Origin: Candidatus Pyrohabitans sp. JdFR-17
Lineage (GTDB): Archaea > Hydrothermarchaeota > Hydrothermarchaeia > Hydrothermarchaeales > BMS3B
Assembly (NCBI GenBank): GCA_002011115.2
Contig: MTME02000092.1
Location: 1 to 40,572 of the forward strand
Length of the DNA stretch: 40,572 bases
Direction: 5' to 3'
Shown here: positions 8,223-15,854 of the stretch, piece by piece
Numbering within the stretch: position 1 is the first letter of the stretch
Layout of the letters: every line of letters starts with the position of its first letter
Translations under genes and position numbers: made by a program
Notes under the pieces: model-generated
Database searches by the model: none
What the model saw: the letters and a program-made list of their open reading frames with translations, nothing else
What the model was told of the DNA's origin: nothing

Positions 8223-9249
8223 CTCCTTCTGGATAGGCGCAAAGCTTCCTCAGCCTGTTCAGCTCCTCCTTTAGCCTGCGGTTCTCCTCCTTGAGCTCAA
8301 CCATCCTCAATTCCCTTCCCACGGTCACCTTTTGCCAGCGCTCAAGTTCAGCGATGCGCCTTTCAAGTTCCTTTCTAGCCTCCTCGCGGGAAGTTATGTC
8401 CCTCACGGACTCCACGACTTTAACTATGTCGCCCTCGCTGTCCCTTATCCCTGAGGCGGATATCTCGACGGTTATTGCATTGCCATCGCAGTCGTAATGT
8501 GTGTGTACAATTCCGTGCACCTTACCCTTCTCCAGTACCCTTTTAATAGTGCATGGTATCTCACTGCACACTGTCTTACTCCTGTGCAGAATCTCATAGC
8601 ACTTCTTTCCCACCACATCACTTCTGTCAAGCTTCAGAATCTTCAGCGCAGCGGAATTTGCATCCTCTATTACATAATCGGTGCGGATTAGGAATATACC
8701 ATCGTTTGCACCATCAAATATCCCCCTGAAGTGTTCTTCTTTTTCCTGCAGTCTGGCTTCCCGCAGCGCGATGTACGTCTCTATCGCAACAACCATGTCA
8801 AGAAAAATAAGCTTCATAATGCTTTCAAAATAACCTAGCAGGAGCCTTTCATCACCCGGAGGAAAAGTTCTGCTTATTCTAGACATTATCAAATCTAGAT
8901 ACTTTCTATAGGCGCCAATGTACCAGCGCGCTGGCAATGCGATGTGGTCATGGGCTATGCCAACTCCAACTCTGTCTCTAAGGTATTCCAGATCGTAATT
9001 TCCAGCAGCCAGTCTTTTGAAGTACTCAATCTGCTTTGCTCTCACCCGCTCGACATCTTTTCTATTCGAAAAGAAGCGTGAAGTCTCTTTAAAGCTCAGG
9101 AGGTGCTCATAAAAAAGATCGAGTATTTCCTCATGCTGCACCTGCAGTACCTCATCCAACCGCTTCAATCTCTCTTCATCCTCTCTGGTGATTTCAAGGT
9201 AGCTTTTAATAGATTCCCACTCTTCTTCAAGAAGTTTCTCTGCCTTCAT
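8215..9249 (-). CDS. Globin-coupled PAS sensor without kinase domain
   Basis: This is a 344-residue cytoplasmic sensor. Residues 1-160 match the globin-coupled sensor fold. The segment IAHDHIALPARWYIGAY aligns with the F-helix motif of HemAT-type globins, making His100 the likely proximal heme ligand. A PAS domain follows (about 168-285). It contains a Cys/His cluster (GKKCYEILHRSKTVCSEIPC) that could bind metal or be redox active. The protein ends in a long coiled coil (ELERWQKVTVGRELRMVELK). There is no kinase, methyl-accepting or cyclase output, so it probably signals by contact, for example to the kinase encoded next. The gas sensed (O2, CO or NO) cannot be told from sequence. Confidence 0.82.
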   Translation of the reverse strand: MKAEKLLEEEWESIKSYLEITREDEERLKRLDEVLQVQHEEILDLFYEHLLSFKETSRFFSNRKDVERVRAKQIEYFKRLAAGNYDLEYLRDRVGVGIAHDHIALPARWYIGAYRKYLDLIMSRISRTFPPGDERLLLGYFESIMKLIFLDMVVAIETYIALREARLQEKEEHFRGIFDGANDGIFLIRTDYVIEDANSAALKILKLDRSDVVGKKCYEILHRSKTVCSEIPCTIKRVLEKGKVHGIVHTHYDCDGNAITVEISASGIRDSEGDIVKVVESVRDITSREEARKELERRIAELERWQKVTVGRELRMVELKEENRRLKEELNRLRKLCAYPEGDE

Positions 9250-9793
9250 TGCGGACTGCCCTCACCCTCTCAAGCTCTTCCCTAAGTTTCCTCAGCTCTC
9301 TTCTCAGATTTCTTATCTCAATGTCCTTCTTGATTCCTGTTCTTAGCCAGCGCTCAAGTTCATCAATACGAGCGCGGTAGTCGCGGTACCTTGCTTCGGT
9401 GATTTTTCCTTCCTCGAACCAGTCCAGAAGCTCTTTTATGCTGTAAAGGAGTTCTCTGTCCTCGGGTGAAAGCTCCACCTCAACATCTTCTGGTAAGGCA
9501 GACTCCACATCACTAACACTCTTAATAAAGGGAGGTGGAACCGCAGGCAAACAACGCTTCTTAAGTATAAGCCCTCCAACGATTGCAAAAGCTGAGGTCG
9601 CAAAAGCTGCGTAGACGATGAACCACGGCGCTAGATAACCCTGCTCGGTTGTTATAAGCTTAATGGGCAGAAACAGTACAGCACCCACCACAAGAATCAC
9701 TGACACCCAAAATACCCGCCACTGGAATTTCTTTTTCACTGCGCAGGCTTGAACATCTGCATCATCCACTTTCAAAGAAGATTCTTCTTTCAT
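9227..9793 (-). CDS. Two-TM coiled-coil protein, first gene of the globin/kinase operon
   Basis: This is a 188-residue protein from ATG 9793, which follows GGTGGGG. The ORF-track GTG at 9802 lies inside that ribosome-binding sequence. It has two membrane segments (about residues 25-45 and 55-78), then a soluble helical tail. The tail begins VELSPEDRELLYSIKELLDWFEEGKITEARYRDY in two parts, somewhat like a SHOCT motif, and ends with DELERWLRTGIKKDIEIRNL and a Lys/Arg/Glu coiled coil. It is paralogous to the 3819-4379 product. It overlaps the globin sensor gene by 23 bases. A role as membrane anchor for the soluble sensors is plausible but unproven. Confidence 0.65.
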   Translation of the reverse strand: MKEESSLKVDDADVQACAVKKKFQWRVFWVSVILVVGAVLFLPIKLITTEQGYLAPWFIVYAAFATSAFAIVGGLILKKRCLPAVPPPFIKSVSDVESALPEDVEVELSPEDRELLYSIKELLDWFEEGKITEARYRDYRARIDELERWLRTGIKKDIEIRNLRRELRKLREELERVRAVRNEGRETS

Positions 9794-10021
9794 AAACCCC
9801 ACCGTTATATTTTAACTTTATTTACCCCCTGACTTATTGTTGTTCCAATTTAAACATTCCATATAATTATTGTTAACTTTTATTTATATATTTAATTTAT
9901 ATTGGCATTGGCACCGCCCAGTATTATACCGAACAACATCATCTCCAAAAACTTTTTTAACGGTAGGGCAGTAAAGACCATAAGAGATTTTTATCGAAAT
10001 CACTCTGATGGAGGAATTTTA

Positions 10022-10657
10022 TTGGCAAGGGTTGCGGTTAAGAGAAGGAAGATAGATACCTGGAAGACAAAGAAGTGGTACGATATCTTAGCCCCAAAAA
10101 TGTTTGGCGAGGTAAAGGTGGGCGAGACGATTGCGAGTAACCCTGAACAACTTATTGGAAGGGTAATAGAGACCACAATGAAGGACATAAGCGGGGACTT
10201 CACAAAGCAGCACATTAAGCTTAGATTTCAGATAATAGATGTGCGGGGTAACAACGCCTACACCCGCTTTAAAGGTCAGAACCTCTCTCGCGAATATATG
10301 CGCAGCCAGATTCGCAGGAAGAGCACCCGCGTAGAGGGCATAGTGGATGTGAGCACAAAAGACGGGCATAAGCTCAGAATTCGTGTTATTGCACTTGCCT
10401 TTGGTAGAGCGCAGACGTCGCAGGAACGTGCCATACGCAGAATACTCGTGGACATGATACGCAAAGCCGCTGAGGAGAGGGACCTGGATACGTTTGTGCA
10501 GGAGGTTGTGGCTGGTAAGATATCTGCTAACATGTACCGGGAGGCAAGCAAGATATACCCGCTAAAGCGGGTTGAGGTAAGAAAGATAAAAGTTTTGAAG
10601 TATCCAGACCAAGAGGTACAGCAGGTTTCGCCGAGCGTAGAAGCCGCCGAAGCGTAA
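10022..10657 (+). CDS. rps3ae: Small ribosomal subunit protein eS1 (S3Ae)
   Basis: eS1 is an archaeal/eukaryotic ribosomal protein of the 30S platform near the mRNA exit site. The ORF track begins at 9902, giving 251 residues, but the first 40 are unlike the family. TTG at 10022 is preceded by GGAGG with a seven-base spacer and yields ARVAVKRRKIDTWKTKKWY, the normal family N-terminus. It gives about 211 residues, the usual archaeal length. The C-terminal tail is short and acidic. Expression is presumably high and growth-linked. The next gene begins 30 bases downstream behind a hairpin. Confidence 0.95.
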   Translation: MARVAVKRRKIDTWKTKKWYDILAPKMFGEVKVGETIASNPEQLIGRVIETTMKDISGDFTKQHIKLRFQIIDVRGNNAYTRFKGQNLSREYMRSQIRRKSTRVEGIVDVSTKDGHKLRIRVIALAFGRAQTSQERAIRRILVDMIRKAAEERDLDTFVQEVVAGKISANMYREASKIYPLKRVEVRKIKVLKYPDQEVQQVSPSVEAAEA

Positions 10658-10662
10658 AAATA

Positions 10663-10681
10663 AACCTCCGCTACGGAGGTT
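10663..10681 (+). promoter_or_regulatory. Hairpin covering the Shine-Dalgarno of the DUF92 gene
   Basis: AACCTCCG, a CTA loop and CGGAGGTT form a perfect eight-base-pair stem just after the eS1 stop. The right arm contains GGAGGT, seven bases before the ATG at 10688. When folded, the stem would hide the ribosome-binding site. It could also simply attenuate read-through from eS1. The structure is seen; regulation is inference. Confidence 0.6.
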
Positions 10682-10687
10682 ATACTT

Positions 10688-11398
10688 ATGTATCTTGCCC
10701 TTTTAATATGCCTTGCCTTAGGTGTTTTGATATACAAACAGCGCATTTTGGATGCTAAAGGCACAACCCTCGCGGTGCTCATGGGCGTTCTCATATATCT
10801 TTTCGCCGGCCTTGCTTGGCTTGTGCTGCTGCTGTGCTTCCTATTTCTTGGATTTGCCACCACCAAGTACAAATACTCCTACAAGAAGGAGCTCAACGTT
10901 TCTGAGCCCCATGGAGGACGAAGAAGGGCGATTAATGTGATCGCCAATGGAGCGCTTCCCACAGTCTTCGCAGGGCTTTATTATCTGGACAGCTCTTCTA
11001 CCTTCTTTCTAGCCGGCTACCTAGCAAGCGTCGCCACCGTCACTGCGGACACCCTGTCTTCTGAACTTGGGGTGCTGAGCAGAAAAAATCCTGTTCTCAT
11101 AACCACCTTCAAGGAGGTTCCTCATGGCACAAACGGAGGGGTAACCCTTCTGGGCGAAATCGCAGGCATTGGAGGAGCGCTTTTTATTGGCCTCGTAGCC
11201 TACGCCTTGGGCATTGCCCCCCTCGAGCTTTGTCTGACCTCCTCACTAGTCGGCGGCATTCTGGGCTTCAACTTCGACAGCCTCCTCGGTGCCATCTTTG
11301 AACGCCGCGGCTTGCTCAGCAACGCTGGAGTTAATTTCATTTCCAGCATGGCTGGCGGAATTTTCGGAGCCGGCGCTGCGCTCTACCTGCTGCGATAA
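10688..11398 (+). CDS. DUF92 family integral membrane protein
   Basis: This is a 236-residue polytopic membrane protein with about six hydrophobic segments. It has the conserved DUF92 core: ATVTADTLSSELGVLS followed by a Thr-Phe segment and VPHGTNGGVTLLGE. Plant members (VTE6) phosphorylate phytyl phosphate using a nucleotide donor. Archaeal members are uncharacterised and could act on polyprenyl or other lipid phosphates; that is extrapolation. The length is normal for the family. It sits directly after eS1, with its own strong Shine-Dalgarno inside a hairpin. Confidence 0.85.
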   Translation: MYLALLICLALGVLIYKQRILDAKGTTLAVLMGVLIYLFAGLAWLVLLLCFLFLGFATTKYKYSYKKELNVSEPHGGRRRAINVIANGALPTVFAGLYYLDSSSTFFLAGYLASVATVTADTLSSELGVLSRKNPVLITTFKEVPHGTNGGVTLLGEIAGIGGALFIGLVAYALGIAPLELCLTSSLVGGILGFNFDSLLGAIFERRGLLSNAGVNFISSMAGGIFGAGAALYLLR

Positions 11399-11429
11399 AT
11401 ATTTAACTACTCATGCATAGCTTCTGGCG

Positions 11430-12389
11430 ATGATCGCTTTGGAAGAGCTCAGGGAAAAGCCCCTTGATGAGCTTTTGCAAAGGGCATGGAAGCTGAGACA
11501 GGATAATTTTGAGGATGTGCTCTACGTCTCTGCACCCAGCGCAAAGCGTTATGAGATTACCAGCTTTAAAAACTCCCCCCGCAGGTTTGTGAATGTGAGC
11601 ATCACAGGTAACGCCTGCACCCTTAAATGTGAGCACTGCCAGGGAAAGCTCCTAGAGAGCATGCACCACGTAACAAGCCCTGAAGAACTCCTAACCCTGG
11701 GAAAGAGGCTCATTGAGCAGGGATGTGAGGGCATGCTGATAAGTGGCGGTGCAGATAGCGAAGGTCGTGTACCTCTGCGCAGCTTTGCACAGGCTATGAA
11801 AGAACTCAGAGAGATGGGGCTTAAGGTGATAGTGCACTCGGGCTTGGTTGGTGAAGAAGACGCGCTCTCTCTAAAGCGCGCTGGCGTGGAGCAGGTGCTC
11901 CTCGACGTTATAGGCGACTCAGCCACGATAACCGAGGTTTATCATCTGAACAAAAAGCCAGCGGACTACTCCAGAGCCCTTGAGCATTTGAAGCGAGAAG
12001 GGCTCAGCATAGCGCCGCACATCGTCGTTGGCTTGCATCGAGGAGAAATTCGCGGCGAGTATGAGGCGCTTCGCATGATAACAGAAGCAGGTGCTGAGGT
12101 TATCGTTATAGTAGTGCTCTCACCGCTCTATGGAACACCCTTCGAAGGCGTGGCTCCGCCCCCACCTCGAGAGATTGCCAAGCTAATAGCAATTGCGAGA
12201 ATTTTAAATCCGCGCGCAAAGCTGAACCTGGGATGTGCAAAGCCTGCTAAAGCAAAAGCTGAGATTGAGACTCTTGCAATAGACGCAGGTGTTAACACCA
12301 TCGCATACCCCAGCGAGGAGGCGCTGAGGTATGCTGAGGAGCGCGGACTTGAGCTGAGATTCTCAGAGCTGTGCTGTACACTGGTGTAG
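11430..12389 (+). CDS. Radical SAM protein, LipS-type lipoyl synthase component
   Basis: This is a 319-residue radical SAM enzyme with CX3CX2C (Cys63, Cys67, Cys70; CTLKCEHC) binding the catalytic 4Fe-4S cluster, a GG-type SAM motif (LISGGAD) and a TIM-barrel body. It ends with a Cys-Cys pair (315-316) that could ligate a second cluster. Archaea lacking LipA use two distinct radical SAM proteins, LipS1 and LipS2, to insert both sulfurs into octanoylated carrier protein. The gene starts three bases before a lipoate ligase and lies in one operon with a GcvH-like carrier and a second radical SAM enzyme, which strongly suggests this role. I cannot tell LipS1 from LipS2 by eye. Confidence 0.78.
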   Translation: MIALEELREKPLDELLQRAWKLRQDNFEDVLYVSAPSAKRYEITSFKNSPRRFVNVSITGNACTLKCEHCQGKLLESMHHVTSPEELLTLGKRLIEQGCEGMLISGGADSEGRVPLRSFAQAMKELREMGLKVIVHSGLVGEEDALSLKRAGVEQVLLDVIGDSATITEVYHLNKKPADYSRALEHLKREGLSIAPHIVVGLHRGEIRGEYEALRMITEAGAEVIVIVVLSPLYGTPFEGVAPPPPREIAKLIAIARILNPRAKLNLGCAKPAKAKAEIETLAIDAGVNTIAYPSEEALRYAEERGLELRFSELCCTLV

Positions 12390-12392
12390 GCG

Positions 12393-13397
12393 ATGGCGGT
12401 TAAACTCTTTGACCTTGGTTTTATGTCCTGGAAGGATACACAGCTTGTGTACCACGCACTCGCTAAGCTGGGAATCGAAGCCCTCGTGGTGCAGCGCACG
12501 CGCGAGTGCTACGTCTCCCTGGGGCTATTCAACACCCCCCAGGAGCTTGACCTAGAATATATGCGCAGCCATGGGATACCCTACTTCAGGCGCGAGATAG
12601 GCGGTGGCATAGTTCTCCTCGATAGCGAGCAGCTTTTCTACCATGTTATTGTTCACAGGGACAGCGCCCACACGCCGATTAAAACCGACTCTTTCTACAG
12701 GAAGTTCCTCGCGCCGGTAATTGCAACTTATAAAGAGCTCGGCTTAGAGGCACGCTACAAGCCTGCGAACGATCTCGTGGTAGAGGGGAGGAAAATCTCA
12801 GGCAACGGCGCTGGTTTAATAGGCGAGTGCAAGGTGCTGAGCGGCAGCATCCTCTTCGACTTCAACCGCGAGCTCATGGCGCGAGTGCTGCATCTGCCCA
12901 ATGAGGTTTTCAGAGCCCGTGCGAAAGAGCTCATGGAGGAGAGGCTCACAACGCTGAGGGAGCAGCTTGGAAGCTTCTCAGCCAGCGAAGTGAAGCGCAT
13001 TCTCATTGAAAATTTTGAGAGTCTTTTCGGAAGCCTTGAGAAGGCTGAACTTACGCCTGAGATAGAGCGGGAGATGCGCCACCTGGAGAAGAAGTACCTC
13101 TCGCCGGAATGGCTGAACATGCCGGGAAGGCGAGCTTCGCTGAGAGAGCTTAAAATCGCCGAAGGCTGCTACCTGGTTTTCGCTCCCGTGGGCGAGGTGG
13201 AGATAATCGCAGAGCGCAGGGAGGGCGAGCTAGCCTGGGTAAGAGCCACGATAAATGGCGCACGAATAAGCAAGCTTGAGGAGAGCCTCACCGGAGAAAG
13301 CGCGAGCTACGAGAAAATCTTAAATATCCTGAGGGAGTCCATAGAATATAGCCCCAGCGTGGAAGAGGCAGCCAGGGTTATTGCAGGAGGTAACTGA
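12393..13397 (+). CDS. lplA: Lipoate/octanoate-protein ligase
   Basis: This enzyme activates lipoate or octanoate with ATP and attaches it to a carrier-protein lysine. The 334 residues show the biotin/lipoate ligase catalytic fold with RREIGGGIVLLD at 66-77, and the catalytic lysine near 134 in GRKISGNG. An additional C-terminal region (about 230-334) resembles the accessory domain that is separate (LplB) in some archaea. It is flanked by the two LipS-like genes and gcvH-like gene, so it probably supplies octanoyl- or lipoyl-carrier to the synthases. The start lies three bases after the preceding stop. Confidence 0.9.
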   Translation: MAVKLFDLGFMSWKDTQLVYHALAKLGIEALVVQRTRECYVSLGLFNTPQELDLEYMRSHGIPYFRREIGGGIVLLDSEQLFYHVIVHRDSAHTPIKTDSFYRKFLAPVIATYKELGLEARYKPANDLVVEGRKISGNGAGLIGECKVLSGSILFDFNRELMARVLHLPNEVFRARAKELMEERLTTLREQLGSFSASEVKRILIENFESLFGSLEKAELTPEIEREMRHLEKKYLSPEWLNMPGRRASLRELKIAEGCYLVFAPVGEVEIIAERREGELAWVRATINGARISKLEESLTGESASYEKILNILRESIEYSPSVEEAARVIAGGN

Positions 13398-13850
13398 ATG
13401 GAACTCAAAGCGAAGCAGGTTTTGAAGGTTAAGGAGTACGAATTTCCTCTGGACAGGCTTTACTACAAAGGGAGAAATGCCCACCTGTGGGTGAAGCGGG
13501 AAGGTGAGTCTGTGCTCATAGGCATAGATGCCTTCCTTGCGGAGAGCGCTGGATATCTCAACTACCTTTCAATAACTGCGGAGAAGCTTGAGAAGGGCGA
13601 AGCTTTTGCTAATGTGGAGTCAGCCAAGTTTGTGAGCAAGCTTTATTCGCCTGTAAGCGGGGAAATCCTGGAGATTAACCAGGAGGTAATAGAAAACCCC
13701 AGACTTATAAACGAGTCCCCCTATGAGGCGTGGATAGTAAGAGTGAAGCCCGCCAGCGAGGACGTGCTGAAGCAAGAGGACCTGCTCAGCGACAGGGAGA
13801 AGCTCACTGCCTGGATTGAGGAGGAGATAGCGAGGCTGGAGGAAGAATAG
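13398..13850 (+). CDS. GcvH-like lipoyl carrier protein
   Basis: This is a 150-residue hammerhead lipoyl-domain protein. It aligns with glycine cleavage H protein in NVESAKFVSKLYSPVSGEI, placing the lipoylated lysine at residue 77, followed by ENPRLINESPYEAWIVRVKP. No other glycine cleavage genes (P, T, L) are in the window. Genomes with LipS-type systems often carry GcvH-like proteins that serve other complexes, such as the lipoate-binding LbpA of sulfur-oxidising sHdr systems, so a true glycine-cleavage role is not assured. GGAGGT precedes the ATG, which directly abuts the ligase stop. Its own stop overlaps the next start by one base. Confidence 0.88.
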   Translation: MELKAKQVLKVKEYEFPLDRLYYKGRNAHLWVKREGESVLIGIDAFLAESAGYLNYLSITAEKLEKGEAFANVESAKFVSKLYSPVSGEILEINQEVIENPRLINESPYEAWIVRVKPASEDVLKQEDLLSDREKLTAWIEEEIARLEEE

Positions 13851-14875
13851 TGGAGAGCCCAGAGTATGTGCAGACCTCCACGGCGGCGGCGATGACGCTC
13901 AAGCTGTTCCCGGGCAGGTTTTACCGCGGAGCGAAGCTCAAGGCTCTGAACCTACTCCTCACCTATAGCGATGGATGCAAGGCAAGCTGTGCCTACTGTG
14001 GTTTGAGCAGCAAGCGTGTGCCGGTTAGCAGTAAAACATTCATCCGCGTGGACTGGCCAATCTTCGCCACCGACGAGATAATCGCCCGGGTAAACATGTA
14101 CGGCTCCTCCCTTGAGAGGGTATGCATCTCAATGATAACCCATCGCCGGGCGTATGAGGACACCCTCACCTTGGTGAGGCGCTTCCACGAGGAGACGCCC
14201 CTCGCTATATCCACGCTTATCTCGCCCACGCTCATGAAGAGCAGAGAGATGGTAGCTGAGCTGAAGCGGGCGGGCGCAGATATGTGCGGTATAGCTGTGG
14301 ACTGCGCAACGCCGGAGCTCTTCGACGCTCTTCGTGGGCGTGGGATGGGCGGACCCCACAGGTGGGACCACTACTGGCGCGTTGTGGACTGGGCTGTGGA
14401 GAGCTTTGGCAGATACAACGTTAGCGTTCATCTGATAGTTGGACTCGGCGAAAGCGAGCGGGAGATGCTCGCAACAATACAGCGCGCTTACGACGCGGGA
14501 GCCGAGGCTCACCTCTTCGCTTTTTATCCTGAGGCGGGCTCGCCGATGCAGGAGCATGAGCGCCCGAGCGTTGAGCAGTACCGCAGAGTGCAGCTTGCTC
14601 GCTATCTAATCCACCGCAACCTGGCGCGATACGAGGATATGCGCTTCTCTACCAGAGGCGAGGTTGTGGATTTTGGAGTAAGCCGAGATGTGCTGGAAGA
14701 GGTTATAGAAGAGGGCAAAGCTTTCATGACCTCCGGGTGCAGAGGTAGAGACGGCGAGGTTGCGTGCAACCGTCCATACGGCAATGAGCGCCCCAGCGAG
14801 GTGCTCAGAAACTTCCCCTTCCTTCCCAACGAGGAGGACAAGGCGCTTATCCGCCAGCATCTCGGTCTTGCGTAG
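13850..14875 (+). CDS. Radical SAM protein, second LipS-type lipoyl synthase component
   Basis: This is a 341-residue radical SAM enzyme from GTG 13850, overlapping the carrier-gene stop by one base. CX3CX2C is at Cys43, Cys47 and Cys50 (CKASCAYC). A C-terminal motif, SGCRGRDGEVACNRPYGN with Cys297 and Cys306, probably ligates an auxiliary cluster that donates sulfur, as in lipoyl and biotin synthases. It is distinct in sequence from the 11430 protein, matching the two-protein LipS1/LipS2 system of Thermococcus and other archaea. The 3' end overlaps the convergent HTH regulator gene by 29 bases. Confidence 0.82.
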   Translation: MESPEYVQTSTAAAMTLKLFPGRFYRGAKLKALNLLLTYSDGCKASCAYCGLSSKRVPVSSKTFIRVDWPIFATDEIIARVNMYGSSLERVCISMITHRRAYEDTLTLVRRFHEETPLAISTLISPTLMKSREMVAELKRAGADMCGIAVDCATPELFDALRGRGMGGPHRWDHYWRVVDWAVESFGRYNVSVHLIVGLGESEREMLATIQRAYDAGAEAHLFAFYPEAGSPMQEHERPSVEQYRRVQLARYLIHRNLARYEDMRFSTRGEVVDFGVSRDVLEEVIEEGKAFMTSGCRGRDGEVACNRPYGNERPSEVLRNFPFLPNEEDKALIRQHLGLA

Positions 14876-15791
14876 CCCTTTCCTCGATAAGCTCCAGCAG
14901 ATGGCGCGGATCCTCCATCTCCTTAACTTCACGCTTAGTGATCGTGGCTACGCCAGCGATATTTTTAGCTCTACCAGAGTCGAGCAGAATAAATGCTTCA
15001 CGCTTAACCGTGGCGGAGATGCTCCGAAGTAGCTTCGCTCTCTCCACCACCTCTCGGGTACAGCACCTCGCAACCTTTGTTAAAAGCACCTCACCCTCGC
15101 CCTTTGTAAGCGCAGAAAAAGGTGCCTTCTTGACGGGGTAGACATCAAAGCCCAGGCTGCGAAGCGTGGCTAAGCTTGCTGATGGCATAGCATGAACCTT
15201 CATCTCAGGCACGCGGAAGATGTTGAGAGGCTTTACCAGCGGGGTGCCGAAAATATCCTCAAGCTTCAGCGCTGTTTCAAAGGTGGCGCTGGCTTCGCCC
15301 TCTTCGTACTTGTAAATAGCCTTCGGCGAGACCCCGACGAGCTTCGCCAGAGCAGGCCTGCTCAGCCTGTGAGCTTGCCTCAGGTTTCTCAATAGCGCGC
15401 CGTCGATGCTCGCATAATACCCGCCTCGATAGCATAACAACGCCGGATACTCGCTATCCAAGGCATTTTCCAGCGTCTCCTCGCTGATGCAGGCTAAGCC
15501 GTGCCTCAGATACACCACGCCTTCATGCAGGGCTTCAGCCGTCTTCCTCTCACCCACAATCACAGGGGCGGCGCCCAGCGTAGCCGCAACTTTGGTTATG
15601 TCCTCAGCCTGCGTCTCTGTCAGGCTGTCTATGTTCCTCAGCACCTTTACAAGTAGGAGTTGCTCTCCTTTGCGAGCAAAAAAGTCAAAGCAGGAGTTGC
15701 TCAACACGCATGCCTCAGAAATCTCATAGCCACGATTCTCAAAAATTTCCAGGACCCTGAGGAATAAATTCAGCCTCTCCTGCATTTTCAC
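14847..15791 (-). CDS. Archaeal HTH-type transcriptional regulator (XRE-like central HTH)
   Basis: This 314-residue protein belongs to an archaeal family annotated as putative HTH-type transcriptional regulatory protein. An N-terminal alpha/beta domain (about 1-115, with several Cys) is followed by an XRE-type helix-turn-helix at about 131-181 (LAKLVGVSPKAIYKYEEG) and a C-terminal alpha/beta domain. Length is typical. Targets are unknown. It is convergent with the lipoate operon and divergent from tiaS, so control of either is possible but not shown. Confidence 0.85.
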   Translation of the reverse strand: MKMQERLNLFLRVLEIFENRGYEISEACVLSNSCFDFFARKGEQLLLVKVLRNIDSLTETQAEDITKVAATLGAAPVIVGERKTAEALHEGVVYLRHGLACISEETLENALDSEYPALLCYRGGYYASIDGALLRNLRQAHRLSRPALAKLVGVSPKAIYKYEEGEASATFETALKLEDIFGTPLVKPLNIFRVPEMKVHAMPSASLATLRSLGFDVYPVKKAPFSALTKGEGEVLLTKVARCCTREVVERAKLLRSISATVKREAFILLDSGRAKNIAGVATITKREVKEMEDPRHLLELIEERATQDRDAGG

Positions 15792-15854
15792 CGCATCTCT
15801 TTTATTCTTTCTCCTATAAATCGCTTACCCCCGTTATCCTGCTGTGAATAGGAC

